A DNA stretch of 49,929 nt from an uncultured Eubacteriaceae bacterium (lineage in GTDB: Bacteria; Bacillota; Clostridia; Peptostreptococcales; Anaerovoracaceae), in contig CAIFEY010000020.1 of the NCBI GenBank assembly GCA_903789635.1, positions 1 to 49,929 of the forward strand, in the 5' to 3' direction. The position numbers and the translations under genes were made by a program. Positions within the stretch are counted from its first letter, which is position 1. Each line of letters starts with the position of its first letter. This document shows, piece by piece, positions 30,733-39,601 of this stretch. The notes below the pieces were generated by a model, which had not been told where the DNA came from, did not search any database, and saw only the letters and a program-made list of their open reading frames with translations.

Positions 30733-32577
30733 CTACAGCTCCCCCAGCAGCCGGCGCAGCACCGCGTAGGCCGTCCTGGTCGAGCTGATCGAGAAGCGCT
30801 CGCTCGTCGAGTGGGCGTTTTCCACGGTCGGGCCGACGGAGATGATGTCGGCGCCGCCGAGTTTTTCCGCAAGGACGCCGCACTCCAGGCTGGCTGGGGT
30901 GACGGTGCGGACAGGGGTTTCGCCCGTCTGCTCGCTGTAGGCCCGCGTGTAGGATTCGGCGAGCGGAGAAGCGGCATCGGCCTCCCAGGAGCGATAGTTG
31001 TCAAAGGTCATGATGTCGCCGTTCAGCAACTCTGCGAGCGTCTGGATGCGCTCCGCGAGGTAGTATTTACGGGTCTCCGAGAAGCTTCGGATCATGCCGC
31101 GGACGTGGAATTCCGTGCGCTTGAGTTCAGCCTGCGAGGTCACGGCCGAGACGTCGGCGATATCGCGGTGGACCGGGCTCATGCGGACGACGCTGCGCGG
31201 GATGCACATCATGAACGAGAGGACGCTGCGCGTGCTCTTCTCGTCCAGCGGAATCCGCAGCGTGTCGCTTTCCGAGGCCCGGCGGTAGATGCGCACATCA
31301 GGTTCAGGCGGGCGCTGCGTGCCCGCAGAAACCACCGTGTTCGTGTGCATGGCGACTTGTTTTTTTGCCGCCTTCTGCCAAAACGAATCGTCCGCCTTAG
31401 AGGCGGACGCGCCCGCAGACCTCCCTGACCTGCCCTTCGCGCCCGCGGCGCCCCAAAAGTCATCGCCGCCGGCGCCTGCAATTTGTCTCGCGGACTCGGC
31501 CCTTCCCGCGGCGCCCGTTCCGGAGCCCATTCTGCTCGATCCGGAACCGGCGCTTATTGTCTCGCCGCCTCGGCTCGGCCTGGCGCTGTTCGCATCCTGC
31601 ACCTCCGCGTCCCCGAGGTCGTGGATGATCAGCTCCACGCTTAAATCCGGGTCCGTCAGCGCGTACTCCTCCGCCAGGATCTCCTGCATCTTCTCGCCGA
31701 TCTCGGAGATGCGAGGGACGCCCTGCGGCGTCGTCACGATCACCGCCTCCGCGCGCGACGGAATCACGTTCAGGCGCTTCTCGCCGCGGATCGAGACCAG
31801 GCGGACCTGCGCCGTGTGGAACAGCTCGTACAGGACGCGGCTCAGGATCATTAAGGCGTTCCCGCCCCCCTTGGTCACGTCTCGGCCGCTGTGGCCGCCC
31901 TTAAGGCCGCTCACGATAACCTCACAGGTCACCCCGCCCGCCATCGGCATGCGGTGAATCGGAAGCACCGCCTCGACCGAGAGGCCGCCCGTGCTGCCCA
32001 GCACCAGGCCGCTGCCCTCGTGCGTGTCCAGGTTGATGCAGCGCCTCGCCGTCAAAACCTTCAGGATGTGGCCGTCCAGCCTCTGCACGCCCTTCATGCC
32101 GATCTCCTCGTCCGACGTGAACAGCGCCTCGATCTTAGGATGCCTGAGCTTGTCGTCATCCAAAACCGCGAGGATCATCGCGCAGCCGATGCCGTCGTCC
32201 GCGCCGAGCGTAGTGCCCGCCGCCTTCATCCAGTCCCCGTCTGTATACACGGATACCCCGTGCGTGCGCGGGTCCTTGTCCGCGCGGGCGTCCGCCTCCA
32301 AAACCATGTCGAGGTGCGCCTGCAGCATCACCGGCTCGCGCTCCTCCATGCCAGGCGACGCCGGCTTCACGATCACGACGTTGTTGCAGGCGTCGAGCGT
32401 ACACTTCAGCCTGCGCTTCTCCGCGAAGGCGAGCAGATACCCCACCGCCTGGTCCGTGTTTCGCGAACCGCGCGGAATCTTAGAGAGCTCCCGGAAATAC
32501 CGGAACACGTCCTGCGGCTCGGGATCCAGGCTCCCGAGCGCGTCCATAAATGTCATGCTGTTATCGTCAAAATTCAT
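30733..32577 (-). CDS. pepD: PepD-like aminoacyl-histidine dipeptidase with repeat-derived insertion
   Basis: M20-family metallo-dipeptidase (Xaa-His dipeptidase). Family motifs: MLQAHLDMV (84-92, metal His88/Asp90), GTTLGADDGIGCAM (121-134), FTSDEEIGMKG (153-163, catalytic Glu and metal Glu), INLDTHEG (181-188) and GLKGGHSGRDV (224-234). The C-terminal half ends with SVGPTVENAHSTSERFSI. Typical PepD is ~485 residues; this protein has 614 because of a Gly/Ser/Ala-rich insertion at about 325-437. Residues 333-370 of it are encoded by a GC-rich repeat (31467-31580) that also occurs in the upstream intergenic region. The insertion lies near the junction of lid and catalytic domains and keeps the frame, so activity may be retained. 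GAGGGA precedes the ATG. Monocistronic. Confidence 0.85.
   Translation of the reverse strand: MNFDDNSMTFMDALGSLDPEPQDVFRYFRELSKIPRGSRNTDQAVGYLLAFAEKRRLKCTLDACNNVVIVKPASPGMEEREPVMLQAHLDMVLEADARADKDPRTHGVSVYTDGDWMKAAGTTLGADDGIGCAMILAVLDDDKLRHPKIEALFTSDEEIGMKGVQRLDGHILKVLTARRCINLDTHEGSGLVLGSTGGLSVEAVLPIHRMPMAGGVTCEVIVSGLKGGHSGRDVTKGGGNALMILSRVLYELFHTAQVRLVSIRGEKRLNVIPSRAEAVIVTTPQGVPRISEIGEKMQEILAEEYALTDPDLSVELIIHDLGDAEVQDANSARPSRGGETISAGSGSSRMGSGTGAAGRAESARQIAGAGGDDFWGAAGAKGRSGRSAGASASKADDSFWQKAAKKQVAMHTNTVVSAGTQRPPEPDVRIYRRASESDTLRIPLDEKSTRSVLSFMMCIPRSVVRMSPVHRDIADVSAVTSQAELKRTEFHVRGMIRSFSETRKYYLAERIQTLAELLNGDIMTFDNYRSWEADAASPLAESYTRAYSEQTGETPVRTVTPASLECGVLAEKLGGADIISVGPTVENAHSTSERFSISSTRTAYAVLRRLLGEL
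31467..31580. repeat. GC-rich repeat inside pepD (copy R1)
   Basis: Starts CGCCGGCGCC, contains AATTTGTCTCGCGG, CGCCCGTTCCGGAGC and ATCCGGAACCGGCGC, and ends CTCGGCT. It matches 32683-32810 closely, with different spacing in the middle. Confidence 0.75.
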
Positions 32578-32630
32578 TTTTTCAGTCCCTCATCACAGAA
32601 ATCGCTGTACATCCGCCGGCCTTCATTTGC

Positions 32631-32870
32631 CTCGCCGGTCCGGCCCTAATCCGCGCCCGCGCTCCCGACCACCGGCATCCCGCGCCGGCGCCCGTAATTT
32701 GTCTCGCGGGCTCGGCCTTTCCCGGGCGCCCGTTCCGGAGCTTCAAAACCCCAGCCCGAACACTCCATCCGGAACCGGCGCCTTCATTATCTCGCCAGCT
32801 CGGCTTGCCTCGCCGGTCCGGCCCTAATCCGCGCCCGCGCTCCTGACCACCGGCATTCCGCGCCGGCGCC
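32631..32870. repeat. GC-rich repeat cluster upstream of pepD (D-R2-D')
   Basis: Two 62-bp direct repeats, 32631-32692 and 32809-32870, differ at only about two positions and enclose R2 (32683-32810), the sister of the repeat inside pepD. No gene lies here; the region between pepD and rpoZ (32578-33105) is otherwise empty apart from the rpoZ terminator. Confidence 0.75.
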
Positions 32871-32918
32871 TGTTCGGCCGGCGGAATCACGCCACGGCGC
32901 CATTCCGCCAATTACCAC

Positions 32919-32949
32919 AAAAAGACCGCGGCCCCTCCCGGGGCTGCAG
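32919..32949 (-). terminator. terminator of the yicC-gmk-rpoZ cluster
   Basis: Minus-strand stem CTGCAGCCCC with GGGGCCGCGG (one mismatch) around a GGGA loop, then TCTTTTTG. Confidence 0.7.
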
Positions 32950-33105
32950 CCTCTCTCTTTCATTCTGCACACGTGTCCGTGCTCATTGCAATGCCTTTCC
33001 GCTGAACGGCGTTTCTCTATGCCGCCCTGTTCCGCACCGGCGGCTGTCGGCGCGATGAGCGGTAATTCGTTAAAATGAACCGCTTTCGGTTACTCTTCTA
33101 CTCTT

Positions 33106-33579
33106 CTACTCTTCTTCGTCGGACGCAGACTCTGCCTCAGTCTCGTTTTCCGAATCAGCATCTGAAGCCTCGGCGTCTGCCTCAGAAGCATCTGCCTCTG
33201 CCTCGACTGCCTCGGACTCTTCGGATTTCTCCGCTTCCTCTGCGGAGATTCCCAGGATGTCTGTCTCGCCGTCTGCCTTCAGGCGGTCGATCTCTTCCTG
33301 CGTCAGCGGTTCTGCGCCGACCTGCTCGGCCAGCTCCTCCAGGTTCATGCCGATGTCCTCCGCCTCGTCAGCGAGCGCGATGGCAGGACGCTTGTAGGTA
33401 ACCAGGTCCTCGGAGATTTCCTTGGCCGCCATGGATACCGGACGGTCGCTGTCGCAGTCTGTCAGCGGCGGCTTTCCGTCGATCAGGTCGCGGGCGCGCT
33501 TAGCCGCCAGGATGCAGAGCGTGTACTGGCTGTCAACCTTCTTCTTCAGCTCATTGATGGATGGATATAACATGGACAT
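33106..33579 (-). CDS. rpoZ: RNA polymerase omega subunit with acidic C-terminal extension
   Basis: Omega subunit, which helps assemble RNA polymerase by chaperoning beta'. Residues 1-70 carry the family core (MLYPSINELKKKVDSQYTLC, RARDLI, then KEISEDLVTYKRPAIAL). The ATG at 33579 is chosen because AGAGGAGGAG lies a few bases upstream; an in-frame ATG two codons later is also possible. Omega is normally 70-100 residues; this one has 157, because about 80 residues of Glu, Asp, Ser and Ala follow the core and are probably disordered. Its position after yicC and gmk is the usual Bacillota order. Gap to gmk is 164 bp, terminator at 32919. Confidence 0.88.
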   Translation of the reverse strand: MSMLYPSINELKKKVDSQYTLCILAAKRARDLIDGKPPLTDCDSDRPVSMAAKEISEDLVTYKRPAIALADEAEDIGMNLEELAEQVGAEPLTQEEIDRLKADGETDILGISAEEAEKSEESEAVEAEADASEADAEASDADSENETEAESASDEEE

Positions 33580-33743
33580 GGTTGAACTCCTCCTCTTTCT
33601 TCCGGGACATCCCCGGCCCGTCCTCTGCGCTTCAGTCAACGCGCGGAACGTCTCGCAATTCTATATTTCGCGGACAAAGCAGTGCCCGGTAAATCATCAG
33701 GCAGCGCTGCCGCCTTGTCTTCTTTATTTTGTCTAATCGGAAG

Positions 33744-34361
33744 CTACGCGCCGTAGTTCTTCAGGATCTCGCTGACCCCGTCCTTCACCTTGCGGTGCTC
33801 GGCGTTGAAAATCGCCTCGGTGTCTGCGATCGCGCGCTCCAGGTCGTCGTTGACCACGTAGTAATCGTAGTCCTTGATGTGTGCGACCTCGCTCCTCGTC
33901 TTGGAAAGCCGGAGCTCGACCGCTTCCGGTGTCTCTGTGCCGCGCCCGGTCAGGCGCTCGCGCAGGACGTCCATGGACGGCGGAAGGATGAAGATGAACA
34001 CGCTCTCCGGCCTGGACTTCTTCACGTTCATCGCGCCCTGGATGTCGATCTCCAGAATGACGTCTGTACCGGCGTCCAGTTTCTCTTCCACGTAGGCCTT
34101 GGGCGTGCCGTAGTAGTTCTCATAAACTGCCGCATATTCCAGCAGTCCTCCGCGCTCGACCTCCTGCATGAACTCTTCCTTGGTCTTAAAGAAGTAATTC
34201 ACGCCGTCGACCTCACCCGTCCTGGGTTTTCTGGTCGTCATCGACACGGAGAGTGCAAGCTTAGACGGGTCGCTGTCCCTCAGCAGGCCCTTGCAGATCG
34301 TGCCTTTTCCAGCCCCGGACGGACCGGAAATGACGAAAAGTTTTCCGCGTTTCTCACTCAT
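33744..34361 (-). CDS. gmk: guanylate kinase
   Basis: Phosphorylates GMP to GDP with ATP, a step in GTP and dGTP supply. The P-loop GPSGAGKGT lies at 13-21, followed by SVSMTTRKPRTGEVDGVNYFF (GMP-binding) and LLEYAAVYENYYGTP. The lid region is RLTGRGTETPEAVELRL. The 205-residue length is standard. GGAGG lies before the ATG. It sits between yicC and rpoZ as in many Bacillota, 66 bp after yicC. Guanylate kinase is a target of (p)ppGpp in Bacillota, and a RelQ-like synthetase lies nearby at 37745; that link is known for the family, not shown here. Confidence 0.95.
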   Translation of the reverse strand: MSEKRGKLFVISGPSGAGKGTICKGLLRDSDPSKLALSVSMTTRKPRTGEVDGVNYFFKTKEEFMQEVERGGLLEYAAVYENYYGTPKAYVEEKLDAGTDVILEIDIQGAMNVKKSRPESVFIFILPPSMDVLRERLTGRGTETPEAVELRLSKTRSEVAHIKDYDYYVVNDDLERAIADTEAIFNAEHRKVKDGVSEILKNYGA

Positions 34362-34427
34362 CCGAATTCCTCCAACTGTTTATTACGAACCCTTATTATA
34401 CCATGGGACGGCTAATTTATCAATCGG

Positions 34428-35315
34428 TTATTCGATGTTCTGGACCTGCTCGCGGATCTTTTCGATCTCGGCCTTGGACTTCAGGACGAGTCCGGTCAGG
34501 GAGAGGTCGTTCGCCTTGGAGCCGATCGTGTTGACCTCGCGGTTCATCTCCTGGACCAGGAAGTCGAGCTTCTTTCCGTCGGCCTCCTCGTCGCTGCTCA
34601 TAATGGATTTCATCTGGTCCATGTGGCTCTTCAGGCGGGTCAGTTCCTCGGTCACGTTGGCTTTGTCGGCGAACATCGCAACCTCTACAGCGAGGCGGTC
34701 TGCCGGGATCTCGACGGAGCTGTCGGAGAGCAGGTCGTTGATCCTCTCCTGCAGGCGGTCTCTGTATTCCTCCGGCACCTTCTCGGCCCGCTGCTCCATC
34801 TCTGTGACGTAGCTGCTGACAAGGTCGGCGCGCATGTTCAGGTCCTTCGCGAGCTTCTCACCCTCGACCAGTCGCATCTGGCTCAGGTTCTGCGCGGCCT
34901 GTTCCGCCGCCGCCTGACACGCCTTCACGATCGCCTCTTCATCCTCGACGGAGGATTCCTGCTTGAAGACGTCCGGGAGCGACGCCGCGAGTCCAACCGT
35001 GAGCTCGCCAGCCAGCGCGTATTCGCTCCTCATCTCCTCCAGGCTCTCCATGTACTGCTCCAGGACCGGTCGGTTCAGCGTGATCTTGGTGTCACTGTCC
35101 TTCAGGCGTTCGATCGTGATGCGGCAGTCCACCTTTCCCCTCTGGATGTATTTTTTGACGGCCTTTCTGATCGGGTCCTCCGCGAACGAATACGCATACG
35201 GAATCTTGACCGTAACGTCGCAGTATCTGTGGTTGACCGAACGGATTTCCGCCGTCACGCACCTCTGCTCGTCCTTGTACTCCCCGCGTCCAAAACCTGT
35301 CATACTCCTGATCAT
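34428..35315 (-). CDS. yicC: YicC/YloC-family endoribonuclease-like protein
   Basis: A 295-residue member of the YicC family, recently linked to RNA cleavage and small-RNA turnover in other bacteria. The diagnostic start MIRSMTGFGRGE, the VNHRYCDV motif (27-34) and the C-terminal region KLDFLVQEMNREVNTIGSKA, followed by a C-terminal helix, are all present. The length is normal. AGGAGG lies 7 bases before the ATG. It begins the yicC-gmk-rpoZ cluster. It is divergent from rqcH, with a ~360-bp repeat-rich gap between them. Cytoplasmic. Confidence 0.92.
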   Translation of the reverse strand: MIRSMTGFGRGEYKDEQRCVTAEIRSVNHRYCDVTVKIPYAYSFAEDPIRKAVKKYIQRGKVDCRITIERLKDSDTKITLNRPVLEQYMESLEEMRSEYALAGELTVGLAASLPDVFKQESSVEDEEAIVKACQAAAEQAAQNLSQMRLVEGEKLAKDLNMRADLVSSYVTEMEQRAEKVPEEYRDRLQERINDLLSDSSVEIPADRLAVEVAMFADKANVTEELTRLKSHMDQMKSIMSSDEEADGKKLDFLVQEMNREVNTIGSKANDLSLTGLVLKSKAEIEKIREQVQNIE

Positions 35316-35535
35316 GCCAATGCCTCCTGATAATTCAAACTCTATGCATACTAATCAATATTTTATCACAGTGCTTGTCTCTTTACAATCGCGCGAATGC
35401 AAGCCTATAATAGTAATACTGCGGCTTTGCGGGGTTTGGCAGTGACAAAATTTACCCGGGCGGAAAGGTGCCGGGGCTGCCGGGCAGACTGCGTTCTCGC
35501 CGACGCGACAGACCTGGCCCGCGAGACAAAAGGCC

Positions 35536-35594
35536 GAGCTCGCGAGACAATCAGAGAGCTCGCGAGACAATCAGAGAGCTCGCGAGATAAAAGA
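35536..35594. repeat. 20-bp tandem repeat, three copies
   Basis: The unit GAGCTCGCGAGACAATCAGA occurs at 35536 and 35556, with a variant at 35576. It shares CTCGCGAGACAA with the GC-rich repeats around pepD (there TTTGTCTCGCGG). It lies between yicC and rqcH. Confidence 0.75.
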
Positions 35595-35678
35595 CCACGC
35601 CGCACTGCATTCACAAATACAATAGACAATATATTTGATATATAGAAAATCAATTTACATAGATAGGGAGATGGAATT

Positions 35679-37373
35679 ATGGCATTTGACGGAATCGTAA
35701 CCGCCGCAATGGCCGGGGAGCTTAAGGAGCAGCTCCTGTACGGAAAAATCGATAAAATTTATCAGCCGGAGTCGAGCGAGCTCGTGCTCCACGTCCACAC
35801 GAAGAACGGGAACAAGCGCCTCTACGCGACCGTGGACTCGTCCGCGTCGTGCGTGCGCCTGATCGACAATAACCCGCTGAACCCGCCTTCGCCGCTGCCG
35901 TTCTGCATGCTGCTCCGGAAGCACCTGCAGAGCGGGCGCATCACGAGCGTCGAGCAGAAGGACTCGGAGCGAATCCTGGAGATCAGCGTCGAGACGCTGA
36001 ACGAGCTCGGCTTCACGGTGAATAAGAAGCTGATCTTCGAGATCATGGGCAAGCACAGCAACATCATCCTGGTCGAGATGTCGACGGGCAAGATCATCGA
36101 CTGCATCAAGAAGATCTCGCTGGACGCGAGCAGGGTGCGCCAGGTTCTGCCTGGTATGCTGTATACGTACCCGCCGGCGCAGGACAAGATCCCGTTTAAG
36201 GAGATCACGCCGGAGCAGCTCAGGGACGCCGGCGACACGCCGAAGGCGATCCTGTCCAAGGTCGGCGGAATCGCGCCGTGTTTCGCCCGTGCGCTTTTCG
36301 CCCAGCAGGACCGTTATGCGCTGCTCGAGGAGTTTTTGTCTAAAATCGAGGCGAACGACCTTCAGCCTGTCGTCTACCTGGACGAGGACGACCGCCCGGT
36401 GGAATTCTACATGGCGCCGCTTGAGGAGTACGAGACGACGTGCAGGCGCCTGGACTTCGACACGCTGAGCCACGCCTGCGGCTACTTCTATGAGCACAGG
36501 ACGACGACGAACCGCGCGCGCCAGAAGTCGCACAGCCTGGTCCACTCGGTGCAGAACCGCCTGGAGAAGCTCTACCTGAAGAAGCAGCGCTTGAACGAGG
36601 ACCTGCTGAAGGCCGAGAATTCCGAGCAGCTGAGGCTGTACGGGGAGCTCTTGACGGCGAACATGCACCTGATGAAGCCTGGAATGAAGGAGGTCACGGT
36701 CACGAACTACTACGACGGCCAGGAGGTCACGATCCCGCTGGACCCGCGCTGGTCACCGAATAAGAACGCGCAGAACTACTTCAAGCAGTACGGCAAGGCC
36801 AAGACCGCTGTGCACGAGAAGAAAGCGCAGCTGCAGGAAAACCAGGAGAACATCGACTACCTGGAATCGGTCTTCACCTACCTGAACAACACGAACAGCA
36901 TCCAGGACATCGAGGACCTGCGCCAGGAGCTCGAGGAGGAGGGCTGGGTCCGCGCCCGCAAGGCGTCCGGCCGCCGCAAAAAGACCAAGTTCCGCGCCCG
37001 CCCGCTGAAGTACCAGACGAGCGACGGCCTCCAGGTCCTGGTCGGCCGCAATAACAAGGAGAACGACGAGCTGACGATGCGGATCGCGTCCAAGAGCGAC
37101 TACTGGTTCCACACCAAGGACATCCCGGGCTCGCACGTGATCCTGGAGACGAACGGCGAGGAGCCGACGGAGACAGAGATCATGGAGACGGCCGCGATCG
37201 CCGCGTTCCACAGCAAGGGCCGCGGCTCCGAGAACGTCCCGGTCGACTACGTCCGCGTCCGCTACGTGAAGAAGCCGAACGGCGCCAAGCCGGGCATGGT
37301 CATCTTCACCCACAACCGCACGGTCTACGTCAACCCGAAGGAGCCCGAAGGACAGAATGGGGGCGGAAAATAG
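35679..37373 (+). CDS. rqcH: RqcH / NFACT ribosome quality control protein
   Basis: A homologue of eukaryotic Rqc2. It binds stalled 50S-peptidyl-tRNA complexes and directs C-terminal alanine tailing of the nascent chain. NFACT-N fold at about 1-200 (MAFDGIVTAAMAGELKEQL, with GKIDKIYQP and FEIMGKHSNIILV), a coiled coil at about 290-425, and the NFACT-R/DUF814 domain at about 445-555 (LVGRNNKENDELT, SDYWFHTKDIPGSHVIL). Length of 564 fits the family. GGGAG lies before the ATG. It is the only plus-strand core gene in this half of the window and is followed by a bidirectional terminator. Older annotations call the family fibronectin-binding FbpA; the RqcH role is better supported. Confidence 0.9.
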   Translation: MAFDGIVTAAMAGELKEQLLYGKIDKIYQPESSELVLHVHTKNGNKRLYATVDSSASCVRLIDNNPLNPPSPLPFCMLLRKHLQSGRITSVEQKDSERILEISVETLNELGFTVNKKLIFEIMGKHSNIILVEMSTGKIIDCIKKISLDASRVRQVLPGMLYTYPPAQDKIPFKEITPEQLRDAGDTPKAILSKVGGIAPCFARALFAQQDRYALLEEFLSKIEANDLQPVVYLDEDDRPVEFYMAPLEEYETTCRRLDFDTLSHACGYFYEHRTTTNRARQKSHSLVHSVQNRLEKLYLKKQRLNEDLLKAENSEQLRLYGELLTANMHLMKPGMKEVTVTNYYDGQEVTIPLDPRWSPNKNAQNYFKQYGKAKTAVHEKKAQLQENQENIDYLESVFTYLNNTNSIQDIEDLRQELEEEGWVRARKASGRRKKTKFRARPLKYQTSDGLQVLVGRNNKENDELTMRIASKSDYWFHTKDIPGSHVILETNGEEPTETEIMETAAIAAFHSKGRGSENVPVDYVRVRYVKKPNGAKPGMVIFTHNRTVYVNPKEPEGQNGGGK

Positions 37374-37506
37374 CCGCCGGGCAGAAAACAGGCGCCGAAC
37401 AGCAAGCTGGCACCGGTCGGCACGGACCGCCGAACCTCGGCGCCGCTGCCCCATGCATCCATAAAATAATAGCATAATAAAAATTAGTTGATACCGCGTA
37501 ATAAAA

Positions 37507-37563
37507 ATAAAAAAGAGGAATGCACAGCCCCGCACACCGGGCCTTTCGGCATTCCTCTTTTCG
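37507..37563. terminator. bidirectional terminator after rqcH
   Basis: Arms AAAAGAGGAATGC (37511-37523) and its exact complement (37549-37561) give T-rich exits on both strands, with an inner GC helix. Confidence 0.8.
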
Positions 37564-37744
37564 CATTACTGTGGCCGTGTCAACGCCCCGGCCGGGCGGG
37601 TCGGTTTCCTCTATGCCTCCCCCTCGCGGCTGCTCCGGGATATCCCAGGACGCCGGGCGCCAGTCTGACACCAACTACGATGAATAGAAAAATTGCGAAT
37701 GAAACCGTTTCCGGCTTCATCTACGATATTACTGTCAAAACAAA

Positions 37745-38626
37745 TTACTTATACATGACCGCCGAATCCGGGCGCTCGTTGCGCTCGTCCAGACGCGTCG
37801 TCTTATGCTCGCGCTCCAGGATGTTGATGCGCTCTCTGATCTGCAGCATCTTGGCGTCCGTGTCCGCGATCGTGTCGGCGCACTTCTTCAGGTCGTCGTA
37901 GATCGCCGCGGTCGTCTCGAGCGGCAGTGCCTTCTTATATTTCATGCGGTGCTCCAGGCTCGCCCAGTAGTCCATGGCGACGGTCCTGATCTGCACCTCG
38001 ACGCGCATCGGCCGCTTCTCGTTCGAGAAGAACACCGGAACCTCTACGTTCATGTGGAAGCTGCGGTATCCGTTCGGCTTCGGGTTCTTGATGTAATCCT
38101 TCACCTGGATCAGCGTGATGTCGTCCTGCTGTGCGAGCATCCTGGCGACCTTGTAGATGTCGTCCATGAACGGGCAGATCACGCGCACCCCGGCGACGTC
38201 GTTCAAGTTCTGCTCGATCGACGCGACGGTGATCTCATTTCCCTGGCGAATCAGTTTTTCGTAAATACTCTGCGGCTTCTTCCTCCTTGTAATGATTGAA
38301 GAAATCGGGTTGGAATCGCCCTTCACGCTCAGTTCGTCGTTCAGGATCTCCAGCTTGGTTCTGACTTCACGAATCGCGGAATCGTACCGCATCATCAGGA
38401 TGTCAAATCCCTCCTGCCTGGTAAGAATCGTCTCCGGATGGGTATGTGCCATTTCCGCGAGAGCTGCGTTGATGTTTTCCTCTTCCATGCTCTCCACTTT
38501 ATCCTTTTCCCGGTCCCTGTCATTGCCTTTCTCTTCAGACTTCGACATACGCATCACCTCCGACTGCGGAAAATTTCCCGCCTCAGAGCGTTCCTGCAGA
38601 CGACTGTCCTGCATTGCTTCAGACAT
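37745..38626 (-). CDS. small alarmone synthetase (RelA/SpoT domain, RelQ-like)
   Basis: GTP pyrophosphokinase making (p)ppGpp or related alarmones. The RelA_SpoT synthetase domain spans about 105-240, with VAGVRVICPFMDDIY, KDYIKNPKPNGYRSFHM and VEVQIRTVAMDYWASLEHRM; no HD hydrolase, TGS or ACT domain is present. The C-terminal helix resembles the oligomerising helices of RelQ. It has 293 residues from the ATG at 38626 (GGAGGAG upstream), longer than typical RelQ (~210) because of a charged N-terminus rich in Glu, Asp and Lys (about 1-65). Monocistronic; converges on rqcH. Confidence 0.88.
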   Translation of the reverse strand: MSEAMQDSRLQERSEAGNFPQSEVMRMSKSEEKGNDRDREKDKVESMEEENINAALAEMAHTHPETILTRQEGFDILMMRYDSAIREVRTKLEILNDELSVKGDSNPISSIITRRKKPQSIYEKLIRQGNEITVASIEQNLNDVAGVRVICPFMDDIYKVARMLAQQDDITLIQVKDYIKNPKPNGYRSFHMNVEVPVFFSNEKRPMRVEVQIRTVAMDYWASLEHRMKYKKALPLETTAAIYDDLKKCADTIADTDAKMLQIRERINILEREHKTTRLDERNERPDSAVMYK

Positions 38627-38690
38627 ATTTAATCTCCTCCACCAATTCAACTCATGATTTTCCTAATTCTATTTTACCCCATCTACGTAT

Positions 38691-38721
38691 ATTATACTCT
38701 ACTTTGTTAATTTTATGTCAC
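38691..38721 (-). promoter_or_regulatory. possible relQ promoter
   Basis: -10 TATAAT (38691-38696) with GTGACA (38716-38721) upstream at 19-bp spacing. The -10 is perfect, the spacing long. Confidence 0.45.
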
Positions 38722-39073
38722 AATATCTGTGTTCTTTCTGTGAACTCTTCGATTTCTTGTACTTTCACATACACAACTCGCGATTCTTTTGTCGCAAAAA
38801 ACGATCATCCCCCACGCAACTTTTAGAAAACTCTACCCTATTTTCCCTTTACGGCAAAATCCACCCGGTACTCCATACCACCTGCCCTGCCGCCTTAACT
38901 TTCTTTCCCTTATCCAATAAATCCTCCATCTCATAAAAAGCTGAGACTTCGCCACTATAAACAGGGCGTTCCCCACTTGTGCCTTGAAACCGCTCGGGGC
39001 CGCCGCTAAGATGAAGATACACCGGGGCCGCAGAATAAGGAAACGCCCCAGAAGAGCGAAGGAGGGAAGAAAA

Positions 39074-39298
39074 ATGAGTCAGTACTGTTCCCTGTGTGGA
39101 AACATCAACGAGAATCGGACGTTCAAGGGAGGCGTGATCTGCAAGGACTGCCTCGCCGTCGTCCGCTCCATGCATCTGTCCGCCGACACGATCCGTCTGG
39201 ACCGATTCAGCGCGGGCTATCCATCCGCAGTTCCCGAGGATCAGCCGGCAGATTTCCATCTTCTCTGCCCGGCGGACCACCCAAGCCTCGGGGTGTGA
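39074..39298 (+). CDS. small zinc-ribbon protein
   Basis: A 74-residue protein with a very strong ribosome site (AAGGAGGGAAG) before the ATG. Two CxxC pairs, Cys5-Cys8 (CSLC) and Cys23-Cys26 (CKDC), form a treble-clef or ribbon-like zinc site within YCSLCGNINENRTFKGGVIC and the residues just after. The N-terminal half recalls Gin/CsfB-type anti-sigma factors of sporulating Bacillota in its C-x2-C...C-x2-C spacing, but the match is too short to assign. The second half has no recognised motif. It lies alone between relQ and rluD. From 39299 to 39600 I see no gene, only GC-rich sequence. Confidence 0.55.
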   Translation: MSQYCSLCGNINENRTFKGGVICKDCLAVVRSMHLSADTIRLDRFSAGYPSAVPEDQPADFHLLCPADHPSLGV

Positions 39299-39601
39299 TT
39301 CCCCTGCGGCATCCCGGCCGCGGCAGGCGCCCCGCCGCCCATTGCGGGAGCACTCTGCCGCCCCTCTAACATTACCATCTCGGCGGCAGGACCACAGCCG
39401 CCGGAATTCACTTTGCCCGCCCGCAGCATCCTCATGCTGCTGGTTTATATAGATGCCGGTGTTGATGGCACACCGGCGGGAACAGCTTTCGCGTGTTCTA
39501 GTGTCTTGAAATTTACTCCTACGGCGGCAGACACCCTGCCGCCGCGAAAATCATCCTTCTCTGGCCGCGGCACTCCCGCCGCCAAAGAATTCATATAACC
39601 C

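Noticed and set aside
35655-36668. Minus-strand frame of 337 codons opposite rqcH
   Set aside because: Composition rich in Arg, Leu, Val and Gln, typical of GC-rich antisense frames; rqcH on the plus strand has family motifs throughout.
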